NCBI RefSeq assembly: GCF_000372725.1
Contig: NW_005200507.1
Coordinates: 764,750-828,749, forward strand
DNA from: Emiliania huxleyi CCMP1516
Lineage: Eukaryota > Haptophyta > Isochrysidales > Noelaerhabdaceae
Length of the DNA stretch: 64,000 nt
Reading direction: 5' to 3'
Both the position numbers and the translations under genes were made by a program. The notes under the pieces were generated by a model, which saw only the letters and a list, made by a program, of their open reading frames with translations, made no database searches and was not told the origin of the DNA. This document shows, in pieces, positions 17,794 to 28,260 of the stretch (position 1 is its first letter; each line of letters begins with the position of its first letter).

Positions 17794-19587
17794 ATGCGGA
17801 AGCAAGGGACGCTCGTCAATGACGCACCGCGCGAAGAGGCACGCAGCCTGTGTGATGCAGCACACGATCAAGTGTCCCGGCTTGAGGTGCTGTTCCGGGA
17901 GATTGCCGAGGGAAGGTACCAGGCTAACGCGCAAATTCGCGGTCTTGGCATCAATATGACGCAGGTAGGTATACACGTGGCGGCGCTCCTGTCCACTCCG
18001 GGAGAGGTGCGCCCATATCACGTCCGGCCGCGGGAGCAGCACATTCCGACCCGGGTTGTGGAGATGGTGATGCCGCCATGGCTGCAGAAGCAGGCGTTCG
18101 AAGAGGCACTCCTAAAGATGGAGGTTGAAAAGAGACTGTCAAAGCACTCGAGCAAATTTGGCTACAACCCGATGAGCCTCTCCTTTGAGAACTCGCAGTT
18201 CATCGTGCCTGCATGTGTCGACTTCATGCACTTGAACCGGCGCACCGTGAAAAAGCTCTTCCCGGAAGTCCACACATGCTATTGCAATGTCTTTACCGTT
18301 CCGCCAGGGCAGCTTGGGTCCAGCTACGGTTTGCACCACGCGAGCACGCCGGGCGCGGAGTATGCACCGTTTGGCAAGCTCGGCTGGTTCTCGCCCGCCT
18401 TTCACATGTCTTTCCACACAGCCCTGACGCCGACATCCACCGACTCTGCGCCGTTCACCGTCTTCGACGGTCACCCTCCCGAGACGTTCAACGTCGATTA
18501 CGTCATCTCAGAGCTGCAGCGAGCATGGTCGTCGCCCTCGCACTCGATGAGCGCGGAGCAGTGGCGCCTCGCGCAGCTCGCCTTCATGCTGCAACGCTTT
18601 GATCTGCCACTGCCCCGCATCACCCTCGCCGCGAAATTGCACGAACGGCGCGTCGCAATGGACTACCTAACGTCGCTCTATTGGCGCGAGCGGTCGTGCG
18701 CCAACGCGACGTACGCCGGGCGAGGCACTCACTGGCGGCTCAAGCCGGGCCAGGCTCTCCTTTTCAACAACTGGCGCGCCCACTCTGACTCTGGCTTCGG
18801 CACTGCCGAGAAGATCCGCGTGAGCCTCGACCTGCGCTGCCTCAGCGAGTACACCGTGCCGCGGCCCTTTGACTCGACCACAGACTTCTTCTCAGCCACG
18901 AGAATTCCTTGGGTGCTCGACGAGGAGGGCACCAAGGCGTGTTTGCTGGCGCTGCTCAACTACAGCAGCCCCTTAGAGTTCCTCGAGACAGTCGGCCTCG
19001 CAGAGGCGCTGCGAGACTCGGCGATGCCGCTGACGATCGCAACCGGCTCCGTAATGCTGGGCGAGCTGAACGGCGGTCAGGCCTCGCTCATGCATGAGAG
19101 CAATATGCCGGGGATGCGACGCCACTACCAGCGCGTGCGCGACGTAGTGGCCGCAGGCGGCAACCTCGACGCCTTCCGAGCCTGCAGGGCCGGACAGGGC
19201 GCCTTTGCGCGGTGGGCCGACGATCGTTTCGGCGAGCAGGCCACACGCCACCTCTCGCGGCAGAAGATGCTCGCTGCCGCTGCCCGTTTCAGCGTTCAGG
19301 CAGCTCCCGAGGACATCGCAACCTTGTTGCACAACCTTCACGAGGAGCCGGACTTCGAGGCGATGCGCCGATCCGCCTACTTTGATGCTCGGCTCGGACT
19401 GGCATTCTGCTTGTTGCTCGCTCTGGCTTGCTGCCGAAGCACAAGCTGGGCCCTCAGAGGGAGGAGGGACGGGCGCAAGCTTAGCGGCTGCCAGCTCGCG
19501 GCTGGTGGCCTCCTCGTCCTGCTCCTCACCGAACAAACTTGCGCCGTCGCGCTGGGCGCCTTTTTGGATCAGTTTTGGACGCTCTAG
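17794..19587 (+). CDS. 2-oxoglutarate-oxygenase-like protein with C-terminal membrane segments
   Basis: About 597 residues without an intron. The core shows WRLKPGQALLFNNWRAHSDS followed by KIRVSLDLRC, the layout of the second metal His and 2OG-binding Arg in phytanoyl-CoA-hydroxylase-like enzymes. Upstream, FHMSFHTALTPTSTDSAPF occupies the place of the first metal motif, but the usual HxD is not clear, so activity is uncertain. After the enzyme-like region come about 150 residues of helical sequence, then two hydrophobic stretches (LGLAFCLLLALACC and LLVLLLTEQTCAVALGAF) near the C-terminus, suggesting membrane anchoring. The ATG at 17794 is conservative; the frame is open back to 17629 without an ATG, and an upstream exon ending at a CCCAG near 17762 is possible. 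Confidence 0.6.
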   Translation: MRKQGTLVNDAPREEARSLCDAAHDQVSRLEVLFREIAEGRYQANAQIRGLGINMTQVGIHVAALLSTPGEVRPYHVRPREQHIPTRVVEMVMPPWLQKQAFEEALLKMEVEKRLSKHSSKFGYNPMSLSFENSQFIVPACVDFMHLNRRTVKKLFPEVHTCYCNVFTVPPGQLGSSYGLHHASTPGAEYAPFGKLGWFSPAFHMSFHTALTPTSTDSAPFTVFDGHPPETFNVDYVISELQRAWSSPSHSMSAEQWRLAQLAFMLQRFDLPLPRITLAAKLHERRVAMDYLTSLYWRERSCANATYAGRGTHWRLKPGQALLFNNWRAHSDSGFGTAEKIRVSLDLRCLSEYTVPRPFDSTTDFFSATRIPWVLDEEGTKACLLALLNYSSPLEFLETVGLAEALRDSAMPLTIATGSVMLGELNGGQASLMHESNMPGMRRHYQRVRDVVAAGGNLDAFRACRAGQGAFARWADDRFGEQATRHLSRQKMLAAAARFSVQAAPEDIATLLHNLHEEPDFEAMRRSAYFDARLGLAFCLLLALACCRSTSWALRGRRDGRKLSGCQLAAGGLLVLLLTEQTCAVALGAFLDQFWTL

Positions 19588-19695
19588 TGGAATGCAATGT
19601 GATAAAAAGTCACCGAGTAGGCACATATGTCGTCCACCATGCACAAATGCATGCACATGCCACATCCTACATGCACATGCACATGCATGCACAAA

Positions 19696-20820
19696 CTAGA
19701 TGACGCTTCGGGCACCCTCGCTCCTGGGTGAGGCGTCGCGCTCCGGTGGTGGCGACGCAAAGATGGACCAAGGCAGGTTGATGTCGGGGACATTGTCCCT
19801 CACCCATCGAGGGACGGTGCCGCCGCCGGCTTCGATCGACGGGAAGACGAAGTTGGGGCAGAGGTACGCGAGGCTGCGAATCGAGGGCGGGCGTGAGCCG
19901 TCGATGTCAGAGAACCCGAGCTCGCGCGCCAGCTCCGCGACCACCTCCACCCGGCCTGACCTCGCCAGCATCGCCTCGGAGTCCAGCCGCGCGAGCGCGG
20001 CAACGGCCCGCCCCGAGAAGGCTGGCGACTCGCCAGCCTCGAGATCGAGCCCACCGCTCGCCTCGGCCCACTCTCCTCGCCGCTCCATCTCCAGGTTCCC
20101 CTCCGTCTTCACGACACCCGGATAGAGCGAGATGGAGGCGACGCCGTGCGGCTTCAGCTGGAAGGCCATGTCGGAGGCGAGCCGATCTACGGCCGCCTTA
20201 CCCACTCCGTACGCCACGTTGAACGTGTACGCCTTGCCACCAAAGGACGACACGAGGCAGATGAGCGGTGCCTCGCCCGCCGCTGCTGCCGTCCGGATCA
20301 TGTGAGGCGCCGCCGCTCGACATGTTGCATAGGCGCCCCTCAGGCCAACGCCATTGCAGCTGTCCCACATTGCCATCGGCTGCTCCCAGAAGGGGCCGCG
20401 GAGCCGGCCGGGCGGCGTAGTGTACGCTGAGCTGACGAGGACGTCGAGCCGCCCTTCACTTTGCGCCACCTCGTCCATGATCGCATCGACTGCGCCATCT
20501 TGGCCGAGATCGCACGGCAGCGCCCGACCACGACCTCCTGCCGCCGTCACCGCCTCGGCAGTTGCCTCGACGGTGAGGTCGGCCTCGGCCGTCGGTCGCT
20601 CTGTCGTCGGGCCAGCATCCGTCCTGGAGCTCCTGCCGACACACACGACGGCGTAGCCCTCGCGCCCAAGCTCCACAGCGATGCCCTTGCCGATCCCGCG
20701 AGAGGCACCGGTGACCACCGCTACGCGCTGCGGCTGGAGCAGGGCTGCGCCTGCGTTAGCAAACAGAAGAGCGAGAGCCAGTCGATCCGTGCACGGCTTC
20801 CACCGCTTCGACCACCGCAT
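19696..20820 (-). CDS. Short-chain dehydrogenase/reductase, DHRS1-like
   Basis: NAD(P)-dependent oxidoreductase of 374 residues. A basic, then hydrophobic leader (LALALLFANAGAALLQ) precedes the Rossmann motif VVTGASRGIGKGIA. The conserved DLGQDG, a VSSAY in the position of NNA(Y), the catalytic VSSFGG Ser and the YGVGKAA Tyr/Lys pair are all present, as is LYPGVVKTE. The spacing and the WEQPMAMWDSCNGVGLRGAY segment resemble DHRS1. The tail is Pro/Arg-rich. It converges tail-to-tail with the preceding gene across about 110 bases rich in CATGCACATG repeats. The leader suggests secretory or organelle targeting, which is inference. Confidence 0.85.
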   Translation of the reverse strand: MRWSKRWKPCTDRLALALLFANAGAALLQPQRVAVVTGASRGIGKGIAVELGREGYAVVCVGRSSRTDAGPTTERPTAEADLTVEATAEAVTAAGGRGRALPCDLGQDGAVDAIMDEVAQSEGRLDVLVSSAYTTPPGRLRGPFWEQPMAMWDSCNGVGLRGAYATCRAAAPHMIRTAAAAGEAPLICLVSSFGGKAYTFNVAYGVGKAAVDRLASDMAFQLKPHGVASISLYPGVVKTEGNLEMERRGEWAEASGGLDLEAGESPAFSGRAVAALARLDSEAMLARSGRVEVVAELARELGFSDIDGSRPPSIRSLAYLCPNFVFPSIEAGGGTVPRWVRDNVPDINLPWSIFASPPPERDASPRSEGARSVI

Positions 20821-20984
20821 CGACGATCTCCTCGCGGACTCGGGTCCCGACAGGCTTTTTGGGCTGGCGAGTACGGCTACGCCTGCTATTCACAGCACAA
20901 GCCCTCGCCGCGGGCTCGAGCATGCGCAGCGAAAAAGTGAGGCGTGGTCTGTACTCGCCAGCTTTTTGGGCGTCAGCCAGCAGG

Positions 20985-21660
20985 CTTGACAAAAGAATTT
21001 GAAATGCCAAGCGTCTTGTCCCAGCCCCTTGGGTTTTCTGTTTTCTTTCTTTCTTCTTGTCCCAGCCCTCTCCGCGCGGCGATGCGCCCTCCCCCCTCGC
21101 TTTTGCAAAATCCTGCAAAGGTGGGGACGTGTCTGTCTGTCCTCGACCCAGCCCTAGCTTGGGATGTCCGTTTTATTTATTTATTTATTCTTGTCCTGCT
21201 CGTGCAGGTGTGGACCCTGTCCTCCTCCCCCACAGGGTTCCGGCTCCACCCGGGTAGGGGGTCTGTCGCCACTGGCTGGCCCCTCCCAGATAGGTAGGTA
21301 GGTTGGTCTTGTTTCGCCCAAAAGGGCCCTGCAATAGGTAGGTTACCCCCTATTTCATCTTTTTTCGCGTCGCTGCGCGGCCTGGGGATAGGTAGGTAGG
21401 TAGGGCGCGAGTCAGGGCGACAGACCCCCTATCCGGGTAGGAGCCGGAACCCAGGCAAGCGGTCTTTTCGGCCGCTCTCTCAGGGCTTGAACAAAAGAAT
21501 TTGAACTCCGCACTCTGCTGACAGGGTTTGCGATGAGGAGCGACTCGAAGGGTTTCTCGGATAAATAAATAAATAAAAACGGACACCTCTACTGTGAGAT
21601 GGGAAAAAAGGAACAGGTCCCCGCCCTTGTGCGATCTCTGTGCAGGGTTCTTTTTGTGGG
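20985..21660. repeat. Foldback repeat cluster
   Basis: An inverted pair of about 36 bases (21235-21270 and 21413-21452) shares GGGTAGGGGGTCTGTCGCC with few changes. Outside it, TTTATTTATTTATT (about 21172) faces ATAAATAAATAAATAAA (about 21561), and ACAAAAGAATTTGAA-type sequence lies at both 20990 and 21490. GATAGGTAGGTAGGT tracts sit in the centre. The TTTATTTATT block and the adjoining CTCGTGCAGGTG(T/G)GGACCC recur inverted at 31975-32060. It looks like a non-autonomous foldback element. No gene is seen from 20940 to 22690. Confidence 0.55.
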
Positions 21661-22693
21661 TGTGGTCGGCGACTAGCCGGGGTCGTCCTCCCGATGGGGG
21701 ACTAGCACTTTCCACATGGTCCCTCGGGTCCCTGCTGCTTGTAGCTTGAGCACTTGATAGGGTCGATTGCGCATGGTACGGGACCCCTCGATCGTCTCGC
21801 CCTCCCTCGCTGGTGTGTTCATTGGGGGGGGTCATAACAAACACGGTACACAGGATCGAGCCGAGGTGCACGCTGCCAGAGCAGTGTCGTCCCCTCTCTC
21901 CCCGACGGCGATGGCGGTGTGACCGATCGAGCTACAAGAGGAGCTTGTTCAGCATGATCCGGGGGGGTCGAGCAGTTCTCACTTCGTCAATGGCTTGGGT
22001 GAGCTTCAGATCTCATGGCCTATCGCCCCGTCACCTTCGGCTTGCGCCTAATCTCTTCGTACATCCTCCTGCTGATCTCCGCAACGTCCTGCTCCCTCCC
22101 TCGTCTCGCCCTGCGCGACTGCTCCGCCTCACCGTCGTCTGCCCTGCGTCGTCTGGTGACGGGTCCTCCATAGTTTCTCGGAGCTTAGTGCACCACTAAC
22201 CATTTTAGTTGTACATGTACGTGGCTCTTACGTACATTCCAGTTCTTGCGTGTTACGAACTTTCCCGTAAGCCGTATTTTACAACTTGAAAAGAAGGTGG
22301 AGGAAAAAGTCGAGAACAGAGAAAGAAAGATCGGCTATTAATTTTAATAGACAGGCCACCATCTGGCCACCATCTGAGTTTCACAGACAGGGGGGAAATA
22401 AAACAAGAAGCTCACATCCAGAAGAAGAGATGTTCACACAAAAACAACACAATCCCGGACCCAAGTGCCAAGACGCACAAGCACAGACAGTCGACAGTCT
22501 CTCTCTCTCTCTCTCAGTACTCAGACAGTCGAGAAGGGAGAAGACCTTGTTAATTGAGAAGATGAGAGGTTGAGTGCGAGCCCTGGAAGCCCTGGGGATG
22601 GGGGGGAGACTACGCCCGCAGGCCTAGAAGGCCCGCGCGCACTTCACACTCGTTGCGAGGAGGACGGCCGACCGCCGGATCGGTCGGCAACTA

Positions 22694-23474
22694 ATGGCTG
22701 CCATCGCGAGGCTCCTCGAGCCGAATGTGGAGACCGACGAGATGCACGCGGCAAAGTACGCAATCGATGCCGCGCAGCAGGCCAAGGAGGCGCCGCGCCG
22801 TTCGATCAACGGGAGGAGGGTGGACAACAACAACCGGCCTATTGAGCTTCAGGCGAGCTAAGGGGAAAGGGAGAAGCGCGGGAGCACACACATCGCAATC
22901 GCAAACCGCAAATCTGCCAACCACCGCCGCGCGTAGGAGGGCGATCTGAAAAAGACTGAGTACAAGAGCGTGATCAGCCTGATTGGCGCAAAGGAGGACG
23001 AGTACAAGGCGGAGGAGGAGTGGGGGCCTCCAAGCAATCGCAGGTCGAGCGGCTCGCGGGCGAGCAAGCCGGATCCAGACGCAATGACCCCGCCCACGAC
23101 CAAATCGAGGAGTCTTGGCTGGGGTCCCGACGTGTCGAACGCCAAGGCCGAGATGCTCGAGGCTGCCGCGGGGAGGCTCTCTGCGGGCGGCAAGGCGCCA
23201 GACAATGTCGTGCTGGGGGTAATGATCGATCAGCTCCGGGCGGAGCGGGAGCGCACGAGCAACGCACAGCTCAAGCTCACCGAGGCTCTCTCAGAGGCTC
23301 AGCAGATGGAGGCGTGCAGCCTCTCCAGCTGTGGCGCATGGGCAGCTCCAACCGACTCGCCCCAGCCCTCCCCCGGTGCAGGTGCGAGCGGTGCGGGCGG
23401 AGGCGCGGCTTGAGTCGCTGGTGGAGGCGAACCGCAGGCTGGAGGTGCACAACGCAGCCCTCAAGAAGATGTGA
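22694..23474 (+). CDS. Small coiled-coil protein (3 exons)
   Basis: Predicted exons are 22694-22852, 22937-23311 and 23382-23474, all joined in phase 0 by GC-AG introns (CAG|GCGAGC...GCGTAG and GAG|GCGTGC...GTGCAG). The 208-residue product begins MAAIARLLEPNVETDEMH. Its middle reads KKTEYKSVISLIGAKEDEYK, and its C-terminus is a leucine-heptad helix through LRAERERTSNAQLKLTEAL and RLESLVEANRRLEVHN to a stop at 23474. The frame is open 5' of the chosen ATG to a possible CCTAG acceptor at 22627, so another exon may exist. I do not recognise the family. Three independent, phase-consistent segments make chance unlikely. Confidence 0.55.
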
Positions 23475-24125
23475 CTGCTAACTTCTCCTGACCTATGGGA
23501 TCGAGGGGAAGGCATGCGAGGAGCGAGTGTGAGGTACTGGGGGGAGGGGAGATGGAAGAACCGATCGCGGACGCGCGTCGTGGCCGTCCAATAGTTTCCG
23601 GTCGGGCCTACGCCTCACGCATGTTTTCGTATCTTTTTTTGCGCGTGTGGTCTCTGGCTAATTAAGTATAGATCTCGTACTGCTCGTGTCGCCCCCCCCA
23701 CCCCCCCCCTCTCCACCCCCCCCCGGACGCCCTATATAATAAAAGCTATATCAAAAACAAGAAAAAACAGTGGGGGGCGCCCGGGTGCGGGGTGGGCGGC
23801 GGGCGCCCCCCGCCGCGATAAACCAAAGCGGTGGATGGATGGGTGGGTGAGGGGCTATACCTGAATCAAAAAGTCGGTCGCCGCACGCACTCCACACCCC
23901 GCACCCCTTGCTACAACCTTTAAGCCCCCCTGCATCGCTCATACTTCGCTGCTTCCGCTCATCTCCTGCGCTCACCTGGCACGCCACGCACACCCCAGGG
24001 CCGCGTCCTCACGGTCACGCACCCCTCACCCGCACCCTTCCTGCCGTGCCAATCACACACAGACATGGCTGTCCAGAGATTGTGCGATCTTGGCGGCTCC
24101 GACCGAAGTCAAGCCGGCGCCCGAC
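23475..24125. other. Intergenic, low complexity
   Basis: The segment holds C homopolymers around 23690-23735, a TATATAATAAAAGC patch at 23733-23746 and no supported gene. Confidence 0.5.
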
Positions 24126-25139
24126 TCAAGGCGCTTTACCGTCGGCCGCCGCGGCTGCTGCGGCAGCTTCCGCCGACGCGCGAGGAGGGAGGGCGCTCGC
24201 CTCGGACGCGTCGCCACCGGGCCCCACGACCTCGGCAAGCCGGTTCCGCTCGGCGCGCAGCCGCCGGAAGGTTCGCAAGAATTGAGAGCGCGGCACGGCG
24301 GCCGCCCCGAGCCCGCTCTTGTAGCCGTGCTCCTGGCCGAGGTCCCACCAGCCGAAGCCGGCGCGCTGGAGCAAGGCGCCGGTGAGGGCGAGCTGCACCG
24401 ACCCGGAGCCGCTCGCCGTGTGGAAGCCCGAGAAGGACGTGTAGCTCCGACCGACGACGCAGCCGAGGTCGCCGGCGACCAGCTGCGCCGGCTCGGTGCA
24501 CCCGTCGGGAGGCCGGGTCCACAGCTCAAAGGTGACGAAGCACGGGGTGGCGCCGCCGACGCCGCGGAGGGAGGAGGGGGCGGAGAGGGCGGAGAGGGCG
24601 GCGCGCAGCGGCGGGAAGAGCCAAGATGGCCGGTGCTGCGCCGCGCACCCGTCGACCACCGCTTCAAAGGCTTGCCCGACGGTGAGCCGATATGCAGAGG
24701 CGCGCTTGCGCACCTTGCGAGGGATGTGCATGGCCGACGGCTCGAGCACGCAACGGTGTGTGTGTAGCTTGGGCATCAGCACGAATAGTCCGGGCGCGCC
24801 GTTGCCGCCCAGCTCGCTGCAGATCGGAAGGAAGCCCTCCCAGCACAGCGAAGCAACAAACGCGGGCTCGAAACAGAGCGACCACGCGTAGTCGCCCGAC
24901 ATTACCTCCGCCATCGGCGACCGTCGCAGCAGCTGGGCGAGCGCCTCCGCGTCGGCTAGGTACAGCCGCGACCGGAATCGTGGCAGCTGGTCGAGGATGA
25001 GCCGCGCCAGCGCTTCGCGCTCCATCTCCGCCCACTGTCGGCTCGGCCGCGGGTGGGCGCAGCGCCGCCGGCGCGCCGGCGCGACAATGTTGCCGCCAGG
25101 CAGAGTAGACGAACCACCCGACTCCTCGCCGTACGTCAT
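24126..25139 (-). CDS. aat: Leucyl/phenylalanyl-tRNA-protein transferase homologue
   Basis: N-degron pathway enzyme: the bacterial family transfers Leu or Phe from aminoacyl-tRNA to protein N-termini. The product is 337 residues, intronless. The core matches the family: LHTHRCVLEPSAMHIPRKVR, then YRLTVGQAFEAVVDGCAAQ, FELWTRPP and LGCVVGRSYTSFSGFHTASG, and finally LTGALLQRAGFGWWDLGQEH followed by GLGAAAVPRSQFLRTFRRLR. In E. coli the equivalent of the late segment is [20 protein letters not shown]. Here it reads WWDLGQEHGYKSGLGAAAVP, so the fold is conserved but substrate residues may differ. An Ala-rich tail follows. The first ATG of the frame (MTYGEESGG) is used. Eukaryotic copies are uncommon, and cytosolic or organelle location is not apparent. 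Confidence 0.75.
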   Translation of the reverse strand: MTYGEESGGSSTLPGGNIVAPARRRRCAHPRPSRQWAEMEREALARLILDQLPRFRSRLYLADAEALAQLLRRSPMAEVMSGDYAWSLCFEPAFVASLCWEGFLPICSELGGNGAPGLFVLMPKLHTHRCVLEPSAMHIPRKVRKRASAYRLTVGQAFEAVVDGCAAQHRPSWLFPPLRAALSALSAPSSLRGVGGATPCFVTFELWTRPPDGCTEPAQLVAGDLGCVVGRSYTSFSGFHTASGSGSVQLALTGALLQRAGFGWWDLGQEHGYKSGLGAAAVPRSQFLRTFRRLRAERNRLAEVVGPGGDASEASALPPRASAEAAAAAAAADGKAP

Positions 25140-25859
25140 GATCGCTGGCGGTATCTGCCGACAAGAGTTTCCGGCTGGAGAGTGCAGACACCACTTCACA
25201 GCTTATGCCCGGCCTTGCTCCTTTAGGTGCTCTTAGTATGTTCTGACTCATCCGTCCCTGACTGCCTGAGTACACTCCCTTCCTATTGTCTTGTACTTGG
25301 CGTCCTGTGGGTGTGTTCACAGTCTAGTGTGAATTTCGGCCTCCGCCGAAATTCAAGGTCCGTCGGTCTCTTTTGACCGCGGCGTTAGAGAGAGTCTTTG
25401 CTTGTCATGCCTTTTGCCTTCTCTCTGGCGCTCCCGCTCCTGGCCGGTGTGTTTCCACCGACACGGCTGAAACAAACGCAAGGTCGCATGGCATATCGCT
25501 CTCGGGCCACAGACATCCCGCGCACTTATTTTTTTGAGCTAGCTCCGATGTCGATTTCATCACGCACCTTTTAGCAGCCTCGCTGCGCCGCGCGAGAATG
25601 CTCGCAGCTGTGCCGACCCGATCTGCTGACCGGCGCCGGCATCTGGCTCGCACGATCTATCAGCGCGAATTCGTCTGCGCCCTCCACCGGAATTCGAACG
25701 AAGGGTCTGGCAGCACCGGCTCAACGCCGCGCCCCGCGGTCGGTGCAAGCAGGGAATGTTCCCGCTGCAGCTCTGCTGCAGCCTCCAGTCGCGGTGCTGC
25801 CTCCGCACTCTCGGTGTTCGCCTCTCGCCTCTGGGGGGGCGCGGGGGCCCCCGGAGGCA

Positions 25860-26625
25860 CCGTGCGCCGCGCAGCAGAGCGGAAACGGGGCCCCGGCTCC
25901 GTTAGTCTCCGTTAGCACCAACTTCCCGATTAAGCTAGGTTAATCAGAGGGCAGATTTGGAGAGATCTCGAGGAGTACATACAGATAGACCCTCCAACCA
26001 TCAGAAACTCCGACCTGATCGGTCGTACTGACCGCCGACAGATCACTCCAGACAGAAGACAGGCAGAAGACAGGCCGACCGTCTGCACGCGGCCGGCCGG
26101 GCGAGAGGCTTGACACGATCACCCTGCGACCCTGACGCTGCTGCTCTAGCTATCAGACATGCATCTGCTGACTGCTGCCACAATGTGCGACCTGTGCTGG
26201 CCCACTTGGCGGCCTTCCCGGTCAGTGGTGAGGCGCAGTTCAGAGCTGTCGATGGCGCGATGCCGCACTGGTCCCACATCGGTGACACGAGACCACCACG
26301 TTTGCCGGTCCAAGAGAGAGGCACCGGCGCTGTCCTGAGAAGGTGCGTGGTCCCTCTTGACTGCCCATGCGCGCGAGGCTGCGTAGGCATAGCCTCGAGA
26401 GTGCCAGCAGCCAATCCGAGGCGACGCGCATTGCGTCAGAAGCGTGCACGCAGCTGGAAGGACACCTTCCTACTGGCCGTACGATCAGGTCGTCACTGAA
26501 TGCTTGATACTAAGGCCGCGAGCTATGCAGGTGATCAATTGTGCATCATGGCACGGTCAGCAGCGCCGACAGGCTGTCGCAAGGCGTGATAGCATGGCCG
26601 CAAGTACGCCGAGTTCCCATGAAAA
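25860..26625 (+). repeat. Dispersed 0.7-kb repeat, copy 1
   Basis: Collinear blocks are shared with 38085-38765: ACGGGGCCCCGGCTCCGTTAG, then ATCAGAGGGCAG, TTTGGAGAGATCTCGAGGAG, CGCGAGGCTGCGTAGGCATA, ACGCGCATTGCGTCAGAA, TGGCCGTACGATCAGGTC, and CGCCGACAGGCTGTCGCAAG. This copy has about 390 extra bases at roughly 25980-26366 relative to copy 2. No coding capacity is evident, and the flanking sequence from 25140 to 27270 shows no gene. Confidence 0.8.
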
Positions 26626-27277
26626 GAAGTAAAAAATCGCCAAAAAAATCCAAAAAAACGGCGCCTGCGGCGGGCCATGGGACCCCATCTCCCCCCCCGC
26701 ATGGACACCCTCTGGGGCCCCCGCGCCGGCCCAGAGCAGCCTCTCGCCCTGCTGCAGCATCTGTGCCCATCTCTGGCAGCCGTTCGCCGAGCGCCTCCTC
26801 AAAGCATGCGAGAATCTCGTCGTCAGAAGGCCAGTCTCGAGCACGTCGTCGGCAGCGCGGATGCTCGCCCGGCCGGCCGGCCCTCGAGACCTGACAGCGG
26901 CGGCCTCCTCTGACAGCGCTCAGCGGCGGCAACCTCCCACGCTGGCCACGCATCATGCGCGCTTCGCGAGCAATCGCGTGACGGGAGACTCGCTGGCTTT
27001 TTGTGGCTTTTTGGACGGGTTTTTTGGATTCCCCCGCCTTCCTACTCCTCTTCTGGATTTTTTAGCACGACAGTTTTGTTTAAGAAGTTTTTGCACAATC
27101 ATTTTGTTTTTTTGAAAACCCTGCTGTGTGTCGGGTACAGCTCCAGCCGACTCTTGAGGCACATGCACATGTGCACTTGTAGTTTACTGGGATTAGACCT
27201 CTGTTCACACCGAACTCATATCAGACAGCTGGCGCTGCCGCCGCCGACGGCTGCCTGGAGCGTTTACCTTCGTGCTC

Positions 27278-27874
27278 ATGATGTTCAAGAAATCCGTGGA
27301 CGGATCCTCGTCGACAGCTCAGCCCGACACGCCTGAGTACGTTGCTTTTGCGGTCGTGACCTTGGCGTTCGTGCTGGCGATGCCGACCGGCCTCGGTCGC
27401 GGCGGGACTTGGGCGGGACGGTTCGGCCTCGAGCGGCAGCGGCGGACACAGGTCTTAAAGAGGGCCCGCACCTACCTCTTGGATCTCATCGAGGGTGGGA
27501 TGTACACAATGATCTACGCGGCGATGGCCATCTCGCTCAGCCCGCTGGCGGAGCTGCCGTTCCCGGCGTACATCGAGTCGACGCCGTGGCACATATGTCT
27601 CCTCGAGGTGATCCTGCAGGCGGGAGTGAACCAGATGGTCCAGATCGCCATTCGGGACTACGCGAATACCGTCCTTTCGCCCTACCTGCCCGACCTGGGC
27701 ACGCAGGGCGACCGCTCCGGGGCGAGGGCGGGCGGTGGCGTCGTGATGACGACCTGCCTCTTCTCGCGGCAGGGCGCCTGGAAGAGAAAGATGGCTCTCC
27801 TCGACCGCCACCTCGACCAGCACTTCTTCATCTGCTTCCCAAAGACGGTGCTGGCTGCCCTCGGGCTGTGGTGA
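27278..27874 (+). CDS. Small membrane protein of unknown function
   Basis: The product is 198 residues. A polar start (MMFKKSVDGSSSTAQP) leads into a hydrophobic segment (YVAFAVVTLAFVLAMPTGLG). A second hydrophobic region is GMYTMIYAAMAISLSPLAEL, a third is weaker (HICLLEVILQAGVNQMVQIA), and the C-terminus is also apolar (FICFPKTVLAALGLW). Basic residues between segments 1 and 2 suggest a cytosolic loop. I do not recognise the family. Two adjacent ATGs open the frame, and the first is used. Confidence 0.55.
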   Translation: MMFKKSVDGSSSTAQPDTPEYVAFAVVTLAFVLAMPTGLGRGGTWAGRFGLERQRRTQVLKRARTYLLDLIEGGMYTMIYAAMAISLSPLAELPFPAYIESTPWHICLLEVILQAGVNQMVQIAIRDYANTVLSPYLPDLGTQGDRSGARAGGGVVMTTCLFSRQGAWKRKMALLDRHLDQHFFICFPKTVLAALGLW

Positions 27875-28107
27875 GACAGAGAGGAGGGGGCGGTGGGGCG
27901 TGGTGGACGCCACCTGCACCTGGACCAGCGCGGGGGTGCAGGACGGCAAGGGTCTCACAGCCGGGCGCCGGGTGGGAAAGCTCGCTCTTGGAGCACCGGT
28001 TGGAGTGCAGTTAGCAGCCGCGCACATCTCCGCACACACACCTTATGCTCATGCACACATCCAGAGCTCTTTTTGTATTTTTTGTTTTCACACGTCTGCG
28101 GCGCCTG

Positions 28108-28235
28108 CGGGTCACATGCAGAGGCGCGACAGGGGTAGCCTTGCGGGGTCACATGCAGAGGTGCGACACGGGTAGCCTCAAGTGTTCATGTAAAATCTCT
28201 CTGCAAGTGAATAGTGTTCATGTACAATCTCTCTG
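28108..28235 (+). repeat. Short tandem duplications
   Basis: A unit of about 35 bases beginning GGTCACATGCAGAGG occurs twice (28108 and 28147). It is followed directly by two copies of GTGTTCATGTAMAATCTCTCTG. The block lies in the 3' flank of the fibrillin gene. Apart from this, 27875-28260 shows no gene. Confidence 0.65.
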
Positions 28236-28260
28236 TCCTCCCTCCCCCTCTCTTCCCGCC

